Source: Polyangiaceae bacterium
GTDB lineage: Bacteria; Myxococcota_A; Polyangia; Polyangiales; Polyangiaceae
NCBI GenBank assembly: GCA_016929495.1
Contig: JAFGIS010000587.1
Coordinates: forward strand, 1-34,838
Direction: 5' to 3'
DNA length: 34,838 bases
In this document: piece after piece, positions 8,839-16,086 of the stretch
How positions within the stretch are numbered: position 1 is the first letter of the stretch
How the letters are laid out: each line of letters begins with the position of its first letter
Made by a program: the position numbers and the translations under genes
Notes under the pieces: model-generated
What the model saw: only the letters and a program-made list of their open reading frames with translations
Database searches by the model: none
Told to the model about the DNA's origin: nothing

Positions 8839-8900
8839 AGGTGCCCTCTCTCCATGATCTTCCGCAGAGTTCGACGGCCTCGAGCTGAGGCCCAAGAAGC
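8839..8900 (+). repeat. Intergenic palindromic repeat, copy A (left half only)
   Basis: The stretch from 8841 matches the left half of copies B (24001) and C (29424). It starts GTGCCCTCTCTCC and ends at the GACGGCCTCGA core. By eye 35 of 43 positions equal copy C. The right half is lost. A small perfect hairpin remains, GGCCTC-gagct-GAGGCC at 8876-8892. It sits 2 bp after the stop of the SPFH-like gene, between convergent genes, so it may also act as a terminator. Confidence 0.6.
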
Positions 8901-8972
8901 GACGAACGAACGGCCGCACGGGCTTCGCGAGCCAGACTCGGGACCGCGCGTGTGTCTTCGAGGATCGCGCGG

Positions 8973-10589
8973 CTACTCGAACAGGTACCCCGCCGTCTGC
9001 AGGAGCAACGGCTGTCGCTCGGGATCGAGCCAGACGATGAGGCGCGACAGGTCGGCCTTCCCGACGCCCGTGCATCCCGTCGTGGGACGACTCAGGTCCG
9101 AGGCGTGGACGAAATGGGCGCTGCCCGCGCCCTTCACGACCGGGGCGTCGTTGTGTCGGATGACCAGGGCGAGCTCGTACAGGCTCAGGCGCTCGGCCGA
9201 GGACCAGGAGTGCGGAGCGTCGAGGCTCGCCAGGCTCTGCCAGGTGTTGTACTCGGGCGCAGCGGGGTCATCGACCCAGAAGTCGCTCGGGTTGGTGCGA
9301 CGGTAGGGCCAGCGCGCCGCCACGAGTGCGGCCGGCGACAGACGCCCGAAAGCCGTTCCGAAGGAGAACAGCCCGGCGGGCGAACGGTGGTCTCCCTCGG
9401 TTTTCCTGGGCAGGGCCCACCATGCTCGCGTGGCGAGGCCACCGACGCCCCGACCGCGTGCCAACCCCGCCGAGCCCAGACGCGCGAGGATCGGCGTGTC
9501 CACGCGGCGGAACGGCCCCGCTTCGCCGCGCTCGAAAGCCTGGAGCGTCGCGTGACTCGACCCCCAGGTGGGAGCCAGCACCAGCACCAGCTGTCGATGC
9601 TCCGAACCGAGGGTGATCCCTTGGCGCAGAAAGAGCCCTTCGAGGCCTCTGTGCTCTTCGGGCGCCACGACACGCGTGGGCGCACGGAAACGGTGCGTCA
9701 CGGGGACGAACGACAGTAGATCCAGTTCTGCGGTCACGTAGCCGTCCGTCCAGCTGTTGATGATCAAGGGGTGACCGGTCGGCCCCAGCGAGTCCGAGAC
9801 AATCCCGATGTGCTCGGGGCGCGGATCGTTCATGGTGTCGAATAGCAGGATATCGCCGGGCAGGTAGGCATCGGACGAGCCGCCGCCATCCACCGGTAGC
9901 TCGTGGAAGTGCCGCGTGAAGTACACGAGCAGGTTTCTGACGCGGCGATGGTCGATGTTCGGGTCCGCCTTGACGATCCCGGGATAGGCTCGCGGTTTGC
10001 GCGCGCGGTCCGCCTGAATCAACGACTGGAGGTCGAATCCGGCGTTGCGCAGCGCTCGCACGACCACATCCGAGCACACGCCCTCGTCGCGCGGCATTTC
10101 GCCGTTCGGGTAGTCCAGCTTGCGATACGTCTCTCGATACGGCGTCTTGAGCAGCACCGTCTTCTTGGCGCCCAGCAGGATGTCGAGCGAACTCGGGATC
10201 CCGTCCTGGTCGGGGTCCGGATCGTCGAGCCTGTCCACACGAAACAGGGGGACGCGACTCGGGGGACACACGGCGACGGCGACGCCGTCGACGAACAGAT
10301 AGCAGCGATTCTGCGAGGCCACCCGAATGGCCACGGCGTCGACCTCCAGCCATGCGGGCGACTGGATACGGACCTGGGGCACCAGCTCGGAGTAGACTCC
10401 GGTGTCGCGTTCGATCCAGGTCCGTTCGGCGAGCTGGCGCTTCACGGACGCCTCGCGGGCGCGGCCGGGCTTCGATGACGTTGCCTTGGACCGAGCGGCA
10501 GGCGATCCGTTCGAGCGCGCCTGGCAGCAAACGCTGCCAGGTGCGAACAGCGAGAGGCCCACGAGAGCCGCAAACCGGGAGAGCTTCAT
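8973..10589 (-). CDS. DUF1287 (NlpC/P60-like) plus L,D-transpeptidase fusion, secreted
   Basis: The protein is 538 residues with an N-terminal signal sequence (MKLSRFAALVGLSLFAPGSV). Residues about 145-285 are DUF1287, a papain-like family related to NlpC/P60: YPNGEMPRDEGVCSDVVVRA holds the likely nucleophile Cys172, PNIDHRRVRNL is a family hallmark, and EHIGIVSD holds His260. Residues about 330-535 resemble a YkuD-type L,D-transpeptidase: HRSPAGLFSFG, then HFVHASDL and TTGCTGVG, where Cys506 and His492/His495 would be catalytic. L,D-transpeptidases form 3-3 peptidoglycan cross-links or attach proteins. A DPDPDQDGIP stretch at about 123-132 looks like a calcium-binding loop. The inferred role is periplasmic peptidoglycan editing that combines a hydrolase-like and a transpeptidase domain. 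It is convergent with the SPFH-like gene. Confidence 0.87.
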   Translation of the reverse strand: MKLSRFAALVGLSLFAPGSVCCQARSNGSPAARSKATSSKPGRAREASVKRQLAERTWIERDTGVYSELVPQVRIQSPAWLEVDAVAIRVASQNRCYLFVDGVAVAVCPPSRVPLFRVDRLDDPDPDQDGIPSSLDILLGAKKTVLLKTPYRETYRKLDYPNGEMPRDEGVCSDVVVRALRNAGFDLQSLIQADRARKPRAYPGIVKADPNIDHRRVRNLLVYFTRHFHELPVDGGGSSDAYLPGDILLFDTMNDPRPEHIGIVSDSLGPTGHPLIINSWTDGYVTAELDLLSFVPVTHRFRAPTRVVAPEEHRGLEGLFLRQGITLGSEHRQLVLVLAPTWGSSHATLQAFERGEAGPFRRVDTPILARLGSAGLARGRGVGGLATRAWWALPRKTEGDHRSPAGLFSFGTAFGRLSPAALVAARWPYRRTNPSDFWVDDPAAPEYNTWQSLASLDAPHSWSSAERLSLYELALVIRHNDAPVVKGAGSAHFVHASDLSRPTTGCTGVGKADLSRLIVWLDPERQPLLLQTAGYLFE

Positions 10590-10663
10590 CCGACAACCTC
10601 ATACTGCAGCACGAGGCGGGGGATCCCCTGCAAAGCGGGCGGCTCGCTCGACCGATCCCCGGG

Positions 10664-10686
10664 GCGCCTGCCCGCGAGGCGGGCGC
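10664..10686. terminator. GC-rich hairpin in divergent intergenic region
   Basis: GCGCCTGCC and GGCGGGCGC pair over 9 bp, with one G-T wobble and a 5-nt loop. It lies between two divergent genes, so it is more likely a regulatory or operator structure than a terminator. There is no T-tract. Confidence 0.3.
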
Positions 10687-10695
10687 GACGACGCG

Positions 10696-10723
10696 TTGCT
10701 CTACTATCCATCGAAACTATCTG
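10696..10723 (+). promoter_or_regulatory. Candidate sigma-70 promoter for the XAC2610-like gene
   Basis: TTGCTC at 10696-10701 and TATCTG at 10718-10723 are 16 bp apart, in an AT-rich patch that stands out from the GC-rich surroundings. The start codon is about 100 bp downstream. This is assigned by consensus likeness only. Confidence 0.3.
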
Positions 10724-10825
10724 TCTTTCGTAGATCATGGCCGAGCGCTGGGGCCAGACGAGCGACGATCGCGCGACGCACGGGCTTGGCACGGGCTCTG
10801 CAGGAAGCAAGAGGCGAGGACCATC

Positions 10826-11680
10826 ATGAAAAACATGCTCGCGCTCACGCTTCTGTTCTGTTCTTCGGCTCTCCTGGTCGTGACTCAGTCGGTTGACGCA
10901 AAGCGTTCGCACACTGCCCCGTCACCCACGGCGCCGAGCAGCCGCGACCGCGAGGAGCATCCTCAGTCCCGCGCCGTTGAACAGGCATCTGTGCCGGATA
11001 GGGCTCCGGTCGACCCGGCTCCGTCGCGTCCGACCGAGCTGCTAATCACGCGTGCCTCGAAACAGCACGACTTTCGCGTCCTCATGAATGGCGGATGCAC
11101 CAAGCTATTCGCCGGATCGGACATCTGCGAAGGTCCGGCAGTCCTGTCCGTTCTCCGCAAAGGCAGCGCGACCGAAATCCAGAGGCTCACATTCCCGAAT
11201 GTCAGTATCGTCCGCTCGGAGAGCAACGAAGTGCTCGTCAATACCGCGGAGCTCCACGAGTATCAGGGCAGCCTGGTGCTGGACGACTTCAACTTCGATG
11301 GGCACCAAGACTTGGCCGTCCAGGTGGGGCAAGACGGCCCCTACGGAGGTCCTAGCTTCGAGGTGTTACTCTACCGAGCGCACCGGGGACGATACGAGCT
11401 TTCAGAGCCGCTGAGCGCTCTGACCCGAGAGAACCTGGGACTGTTCGAGGTCATTCCGGCCCGCAAGCGGATCGCCACCTTCGCCAAGAGCGGTTGCTGC
11501 TACCACGTCACCCAACAGTACGAATTCGTCGGAACCAAACCGGTCATGGTGGCTCGACACATCGAGGATGCCCTCGGTACGGAGGGCTTCCTGGTCGAAA
11601 CGACGGAGGATCTCGTGAAAGGCCGTTGGGTTCGAACCGTTCATCGTGAACCCTTGCCGGACTGGGGTCACGATTGGTGA
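10826..11680 (+). CDS. XAC2610-like secreted protein (FG-GAP/VCBS-type motif)
   Basis: The protein is 284 residues. The start at 10826 gives a signal peptide (MKNMLALTLLFCSSALLVVT) after a GAGGCGAGGA ribosome site; the frame is open upstream but without one. A Pro/Ser-rich linker follows (about residues 25-75). The C-terminal domain contains LVLDDFNFDGHQDLAVQVG, an FG-GAP-like calcium loop (DxNxDGxxD), and then GPSFEVLLYR and SGCCYHVTQQYEFVG. This arrangement is that of XAC2610-related proteins, secreted proteins of unknown function known from Xanthomonas and others. The CC pair may form a disulfide. It is divergent from the DUF1287/L,D-transpeptidase gene, with 236 bp between the start codons. 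Confidence 0.75.
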   Translation: MKNMLALTLLFCSSALLVVTQSVDAKRSHTAPSPTAPSSRDREEHPQSRAVEQASVPDRAPVDPAPSRPTELLITRASKQHDFRVLMNGGCTKLFAGSDICEGPAVLSVLRKGSATEIQRLTFPNVSIVRSESNEVLVNTAELHEYQGSLVLDDFNFDGHQDLAVQVGQDGPYGGPSFEVLLYRAHRGRYELSEPLSALTRENLGLFEVIPARKRIATFAKSGCCYHVTQQYEFVGTKPVMVARHIEDALGTEGFLVETTEDLVKGRWVRTVHREPLPDWGHDW

Positions 11681-12000
11681 AGAGCGTCTTCAGCGGCCGG
11701 CCCTCGGTACTGCGCGGGGTTTCGCCGTAGCCGACGCCGAACGACTCGATAGCGTGCGGGCCTTGAGCGGGGGGGCAGCGGCTGCTCGGGAGGCAACCGG
11801 CTCGTCGGAGATCGTCTCGCCCGGCTGATCGTGGGCAGCCGCAGCCAGGCTCGTCAGGCCCACCGCGGCGGCCGACGCTCCGATGGCACGCAAGCTGGGA
11901 TACAACGGTCCGTTCATGACGGAGGCTCAGTCTACTCTCGCTGCGACCCGAGAACAGCACGGAGTGATGGGATGCTTGGGTCCGGGCCGCCCTGGCCGTC
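11681..12000. other. 320-bp region with one doubtful small ORF
   Basis: This stretch lies between two convergent genes. The only gene-like content is the small minus-strand ORF at 11690-11917, listed separately. No strong hairpin, repeat copy or RNA gene was seen. Confidence 0.4.
11690..11917 (-). CDS. Possible small secreted Ala-rich peptide (doubtful)
   Basis: A 75-codon frame starts MNGPLYPSLRAIGASAAAVG and continues LTSLAAAAHDQPGE, which resembles a Sec signal peptide with a cleavage site near AAA-HD. The rest is Ala/Arg/Pro/Ser-rich without domains. There is no clear Shine-Dalgarno site (GAGCCTCCGTC before the ATG), and low-complexity Ala-rich frames are common by chance in this GC-rich DNA. 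It could be real or spurious. Confidence 0.28.
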   Translation of the reverse strand: MNGPLYPSLRAIGASAAAVGLTSLAAAAHDQPGETISDEPVASRAAAAPPLKARTLSSRSASATAKPRAVPRAGR

Positions 12001-12885
12001 TCAGAAGTACAGGACCGATCCCGTGATGCCGATCGAATACGACTTGAGCCGATAGCCGGTGTCGTCCTCGTCCGAGTCCAGCATCTTGGCGGAACCGTTG
12101 CCAGAAGCCACCAGCGCGACCCCCAGAGACCAGTCGGGCCCGATCGACCAGTCGTAGCCGCCGAACGCGCTGGCGCCGCCGCTGGGCCCGGTCATGGTGC
12201 TGTCGTCCGCCTGGTTGATGATCGCCACCGAACCGAGCCCCGCGGAAGCGCCGACATGCCAGCCTGTCGAGGGATCCGGGTACCAGTCCACGAGCACGCC
12301 CAGGTGCGAGACGGTAGCTGCGACCTTGGCGGAAGCCGAAGTCGTTTCCCCGTCGGCGGTGACGGTGGCGTCCTCGAAGGGGCCTCCATCGAGGGTGTTG
12401 GTGATGGCGGACCCCCCAATAGTGCCTGCCAGAACCCAGCCACGCGCAATGCTTCCCCCGATGGCGATGCTTGAGCTTCCGCCCCCACTCACGCTCGAGA
12501 CTCTCCCTCGCGGGCCCGTACCTTTCACAGCGACGACAGCAGGTCCGCCCCCGGACCGAAGGTAGAACCCGCGGCGCTTCGCGCGGCATGTGCAGTCGAC
12601 CGGTGGCTCGCTCTCAGGGGCCGCTGGGCTCGCGGCTACCGGCGGCTGCGGGTTTGGCGAGGCGCTCGGAGCCCGGGGGGCTGGCTCAGCTTGTGGCGCT
12701 GGCGCGCCCGCCGGCTCTGCACTCGGCGCAGGCACGGCAACGGGCGCAGCCGAAGCCGGTACCTGGTCCTTGGTCTGCGCCTGAGCGGGTGGCACGGCCT
12801 CTGACGAGGGGGGTGGCTGTTGTGCCCAGGACACAGACGAAAACGAAAGGACGAGGGGAGCGAGCATTGTGACAACCCGGCGCAT
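12001..12885 (-). CDS. Outer-membrane beta-barrel-like protein
   Basis: The protein is 294 residues. The ATG at 12885 was chosen because AGGAGG lies 7 bp before it and a signal peptide follows (MRRVVTMLAPLVLSFSSVSW, cleaved after AQ). Residues about 22-110 are a Pro/Ala/Glu-rich spacer. A folded domain begins at CTCRAKRRGFYLRSGGGP and shows alternating Gly-rich strands (GGGSSSIAIGGSIARGWVL, GWHVGASAGLGSVAI, DWSLGVALVASGNG). It ends in a C-terminal Phe (ITGSVLYF), the usual BamA recognition end of outer-membrane barrels. About eight strands are inferred. The Pro-rich spacer could span the periplasm or bind peptidoglycan. Its upstream region carries a pair of tandem inverted repeats at 13070-13104. 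Confidence 0.78.
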   Translation of the reverse strand: MRRVVTMLAPLVLSFSSVSWAQQPPPSSEAVPPAQAQTKDQVPASAAPVAVPAPSAEPAGAPAPQAEPAPRAPSASPNPQPPVAASPAAPESEPPVDCTCRAKRRGFYLRSGGGPAVVAVKGTGPRGRVSSVSGGGSSSIAIGGSIARGWVLAGTIGGSAITNTLDGGPFEDATVTADGETTSASAKVAATVSHLGVLVDWYPDPSTGWHVGASAGLGSVAIINQADDSTMTGPSGGASAFGGYDWSIGPDWSLGVALVASGNGSAKMLDSDEDDTGYRLKSYSIGITGSVLYF

Positions 12886-13069
12886 CGTGCAACCTCCTTG
12901 GGCGCTCCCAAGCATCGCTCGTGCCAACCGCAGAGCGCTGCCACTTCGGACTCCCGCCGACGCACTCGCGTTGGCGTGAGCTGGGCCTCGCGTGCGGTTT
13001 CCCGATCACCGGCCATCGTTGTCTCGCCCAAACTCCCCTGCCCGACCGAGCAGGATCGAACCCGCGCCG

Positions 13070-13104
13070 CGGACAGGTGTTCGGCAAGCGCGGACAGGTG
13101 TCCG
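13070..13104. promoter_or_regulatory. Tandem operator-like inverted repeats
   Basis: CGGACAGGTGTTCG (13070-13083) and CGGACAGGTGTCCG (13091-13104) are direct repeats offset by 21 bp, two DNA turns. The second copy is an inverted repeat, CGGACA-GG-TGTCCG. The sites lie about 185-220 bp upstream of the beta-barrel gene start, on the same face of the helix. This suggests a dimeric regulator site; the regulator is unknown. Confidence 0.4.
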
Positions 13105-13160
13105 AGCGGCCCCGGTCGTCTCTGCACGGCGAGCCAGACCGCTCGCCGTGTGGTGAGTGC

Positions 13161-13799
13161 CTACTGCAGGAGGAACTCCGCGGTCGTCCCCGTGGGGCCC
13201 GAGACGGGACTGAGCTCGGCTGCCGCGGTCTGCGTGTCGAACGCGACGCCGAGCCCGAGGTCAACCGAACTGACCGAAGCGCCCGCAGGCAGCAGGGCCG
13301 AGAGGGTCACATCGCCGGACGTGAGCTCGAGCTTGGCCGGCACCTGCCACTCGGCGAGCCCGTCGCCGAGCTTGGCGTTCAGCTGGACCACCACCGACAA
13401 CCTCGGAGTGCACGTATTCTCCAGCACCTCGCCGTCGGCGTAGCTGAGGCGAAGCTCCAGAGCCACAGGCGAGCTCTCCACGTCGAGGCCTACGCCCTCC
13501 CAGAAACCGTCGCTGACCGCGGTCGAGGTGCCGAGGTAGGTGCGGCCGTACCGGGCCATGAGCTCTTCGGCGCTCTCGCCCTGCACCGAGTGCTGCTCAT
13601 AGGCAATGTTCTCGTCCGAGCACAGGCTTGGAACGTCTTCCTCCTTGCGATGGCCACCAGTGCTGTCACCCGTCCAGCCGCCCAGACCGCACCCGGGACC
13701 GAGTGCCACAGCGCCAACCAGCGCCGCAGCGCTGAGCCGTGCCAGAACGCCGGTCCAGGCTCGTTTTTTGTCGGTCTGCTGTCGCACGCACCCGCTCAT
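13161..13799 (-). CDS. Hypothetical lipoprotein
   Basis: The protein is 212 residues. A basic N-terminus and hydrophobic segment (RLSAAALVGAVALGP) lead to Cys37 in GPGC, a plausible lipobox followed by GLGG. The mature part has a Gly/Asp-rich linker, then a domain with strands such as VALELRLSYADGEVL and LSVVVQLNAKLGD, and ends ELSPVSGPTGTTAEFLLQ. No family is recognised; an immunoglobulin-like or jelly-roll fold is possible. The start at 13799 is the only one that includes the signal. It shares its strand with the beta-barrel gene and lies about 275 bp upstream of it; co-transcription is not certain. Confidence 0.65.
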   Translation of the reverse strand: MSGCVRQQTDKKRAWTGVLARLSAAALVGAVALGPGCGLGGWTGDSTGGHRKEEDVPSLCSDENIAYEQHSVQGESAEELMARYGRTYLGTSTAVSDGFWEGVGLDVESSPVALELRLSYADGEVLENTCTPRLSVVVQLNAKLGDGLAEWQVPAKLELTSGDVTLSALLPAGASVSSVDLGLGVAFDTQTAAAELSPVSGPTGTTAEFLLQ

Positions 13800-13932
13800 G
13801 CTCGCAGAAGCACAGTATCGACCGCACGCCGCAGGCGGTCAATGCAGAGCGCGCACATTTCATCGGCGAGATGCGCCCCGGCGAGTGCGGATCGTGATGA
13901 TATGGGAATCGGACAACGCGGGAGACGGGACG

Positions 13933-15606
13933 CTAGGACGCGCCCGCCGGCCGCGCATAGTAGTACGCCGTGGACGCCCAGGTGACTTCGGTCTCGTCCC
14001 AGTGCCAGAGCTCCAGATCGAAGCGCAGCGACGTCTGGAAGGGTACTGCGTCGAGCAAGTGCATCCGGTACATGAAGAACGAACCGTCGAAGCCGCCCGT
14101 CCCCGCGCGAGGTTGCCCGTGTAGTGCGCTCTGGAAACGCTCGGGCGTGGACCAGGCATATCCGTAGTAGTCCTCGGTCCCCGTGCCAAACTGAGTTGGA
14201 AAAACCGCGCCATCGACGTAGATCTTCTCGTCGCCCTCACCCCACCACCGTATTCCCGGGGGGTTGTCGAAGCGTAGGGCACTGCCCACGTACTGGCCGC
14301 TCCCGGTGGCATCGAGGAACGTCAAGTCGCGAAAGGGGCGGGTGGAGACCCGCGTCGGTGGCTGGGATACCGCATGGAAGTACAGGCTCCGCTCGGAGAA
14401 CGGGCGGGGTTCGACGCCGAGCTCTCCGCTCAGGTTCGGTTGGCCCCGGACCACGATCCTGGCCTCGGCTCGAAACGGCATGGGCCAGCGACTCATCACG
14501 TCTCCGTTCCCTGTCGTCTCGAACAACAGTGAGCGATAGGGGGTCAACGTGCTTCCAGATCCCACGAACTCCCCCAGAGGCATGGCCACCGTGCGCTCGC
14601 CGTCGAAAGACAGCTCGATGGTGGTTGCCTCGAGCGCCTCGGGCCGGGTGTCGGCCAGACGAACATTCAGTTGGCGGATCAGTCCTCCGCCCTCGAGCCG
14701 AACGTCGGCCTGGGCCTCGTCCGACCCAGTCTCCAGAGGCATCGTGCGGTAGCCGGCCCCGGGTTGAACGGCGCTCTGCTCGCCGTCCAGGACCTCACGC
14801 AAGCGCCGGATGAGAGGCGCGGCGCGCTTCAAGTCGCTCGGCCGATAGCTCCGGATACGCGAAGCGCCCCGGGCCTCGTACTGGCGGTAGTTGATCTGAT
14901 AGTAGAAGCGCTCGAACGGACGTCCCTGGTCATCGGTGGCAACTAGGTCGTCCACCGTGACTCTGCAGGACTGTCGGAAAGGAAACGGGAAGTAGAGGTT
15001 GTAGCCCCTCGCTGTCACGTGGGCGATGGGCGGCGGCAGAGGTCCGGCCCCCGAAAGCAGGCTTTCCATCGGTTCGGCGAGCACGGGCAACGCGCTGCCA
15101 TCGAGGTAGATCCTCAGAATCCCGGCAGGCGTTGCGCTCCAAATGCGAACGATGGCTCCAGGACCCGTCAAATCGAGCAAGACGGTCTCCTCCCGCCCAT
15201 CCCGCTCTTCGGTCGCGACGTAGTTGGCATCGGTTCGGCTGGCCCAGTCATTGTTGGCGAACCACCCTTCGGAGTCCGCGCGAGAGACCGAACGTCGGTC
15301 GTAGCTCGAAGCCAGACGGGCCGCGAAGGCCGGCTCGGGGAGCTCGCTCAGGCGGGTCAGATCCAGCATTTCCGAGAGCAGGGCCTGGACGCCGATCTCG
15401 CTCGGACCTTCGGGCAGATCCGGCGTCGGCACGGCCAACCGCGTGGGAGTCGGTCGCGCTACGGAGTAGATGAGCGCAGCCATGCCGCCTGCGCTCAACG
15501 TCGCAAGCACAGCAACGATGAGCGAGCGTCGTCTGGCGTACCCGGTGCGCTTGTTGCGCCCAGAGGACCGCTTGCTGCTACCAGAGGAACGGTTGGCGCG
15601 CGCCAC
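13933..15606 (-). CDS. DUF2961 / GH172-type glycoside hydrolase, membrane-anchored
   Basis: The protein is 557 residues, starting with GTG at 15606. A very basic N-terminus (RSSGSSKRSSGRNKRTG) precedes a membrane segment at about 29-50, so the enzyme would sit on the outer face of the inner membrane. The rest is a DUF2961 domain: SEGWFANNDW, DLTGPGAIVRIWSATP, the strand-rich centre, and the signature WWGEGDEKIYVDG...FGTGTEDYYGYAW. Glu457 (GEGDE) and Glu478 (GTEDY) are 21 residues apart. As I recall, this is the spacing of the two catalytic glutamates in the founding GH172 enzyme, a difructose-anhydride/alpha-furanosidase. Other GH172 members cut D-arabinan. The substrate here is unknown, but a furanoside is likely. 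The divergent neighbour is an LCP-family gene. Confidence 0.82.
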   Translation of the reverse strand: MARANRSSGSSKRSSGRNKRTGYARRRSLIVAVLATLSAGGMAALIYSVARPTPTRLAVPTPDLPEGPSEIGVQALLSEMLDLTRLSELPEPAFAARLASSYDRRSVSRADSEGWFANNDWASRTDANYVATEERDGREETVLLDLTGPGAIVRIWSATPAGILRIYLDGSALPVLAEPMESLLSGAGPLPPPIAHVTARGYNLYFPFPFRQSCRVTVDDLVATDDQGRPFERFYYQINYRQYEARGASRIRSYRPSDLKRAAPLIRRLREVLDGEQSAVQPGAGYRTMPLETGSDEAQADVRLEGGGLIRQLNVRLADTRPEALEATTIELSFDGERTVAMPLGEFVGSGSTLTPYRSLLFETTGNGDVMSRWPMPFRAEARIVVRGQPNLSGELGVEPRPFSERSLYFHAVSQPPTRVSTRPFRDLTFLDATGSGQYVGSALRFDNPPGIRWWGEGDEKIYVDGAVFPTQFGTGTEDYYGYAWSTPERFQSALHGQPRAGTGGFDGSFFMYRMHLLDAVPFQTSLRFDLELWHWDETEVTWASTAYYYARPAGAS

Positions 15607-16086
15607 GTTGCCTGGAAGCGACGACTAGCCCAGATCTAGGTGCATTTCCACAAGCTCGAGGGAGGATGGCCCGGCCGTGCCCGAGAGCTCGCTCGGCCGA
15701 TGTGAAGTCCGTGCCCCTGCCCGAAACACGGGGTGATACGATCCGACGCACGATGCGGACGGATCGCCGAGAGCGTCTCGGGCTCTCTCGTTGGTGGCTG
15801 GCCCTTCTGGTCGCGTGGGTTCAGCTGCTGCTCGCTGGGTGCGCCGGAGAGCCCCGTGTTCGGGTCGCACCCCGCTGGGGAACACGAGCCGCGGCCCAGC
15901 GCCGGGCCGGGCACGGCCCCCGCCGTCCACGACGCACCGGCGAGTAGCTCGCACCCCGAGGGCGCAGAGCTTCTCTACGTTCTATAGATTTGGGACGAGG
16001 GTGACCCCGCACCAGCGCGGAATACGGCCATTTGCGGCTTGGCACACAACCCGCATTGGGCTCCGCCGTCCGTCGTGAGGCCCATC
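15607..16086. other. 480-bp divergent region between GH172 and LCP genes
   Basis: It contains one lipoprotein-like frame (15753-15947, listed separately) and otherwise nothing assignable. It must hold the promoters for the two divergent genes. The TTG at 16039 is an alternative, weaker start for the LCP gene, which would shorten this region. Confidence 0.4.
15753..15987 (+). pseudogene. Possible frameshifted lipoprotein remnant
   Basis: The ATG at 15753 begins MRTDRRERLGLSRWWLALLV and continues AWVQLLLAGCAGEP, a textbook lipoprotein signal with lipobox LLAGC. The frame then turns into Arg/Gly-rich sequence typical of a wrong frame and stops at 15947. The +1-class frame over the same stretch reads on more naturally (PGTAPAVHDAPASSSHPEGA) and stops at 15987. 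A frameshift soon after the lipobox Cys would explain this. Even so the product is short (about 75 residues), so it may be a small lipoprotein or a relic. Confidence 0.35.
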
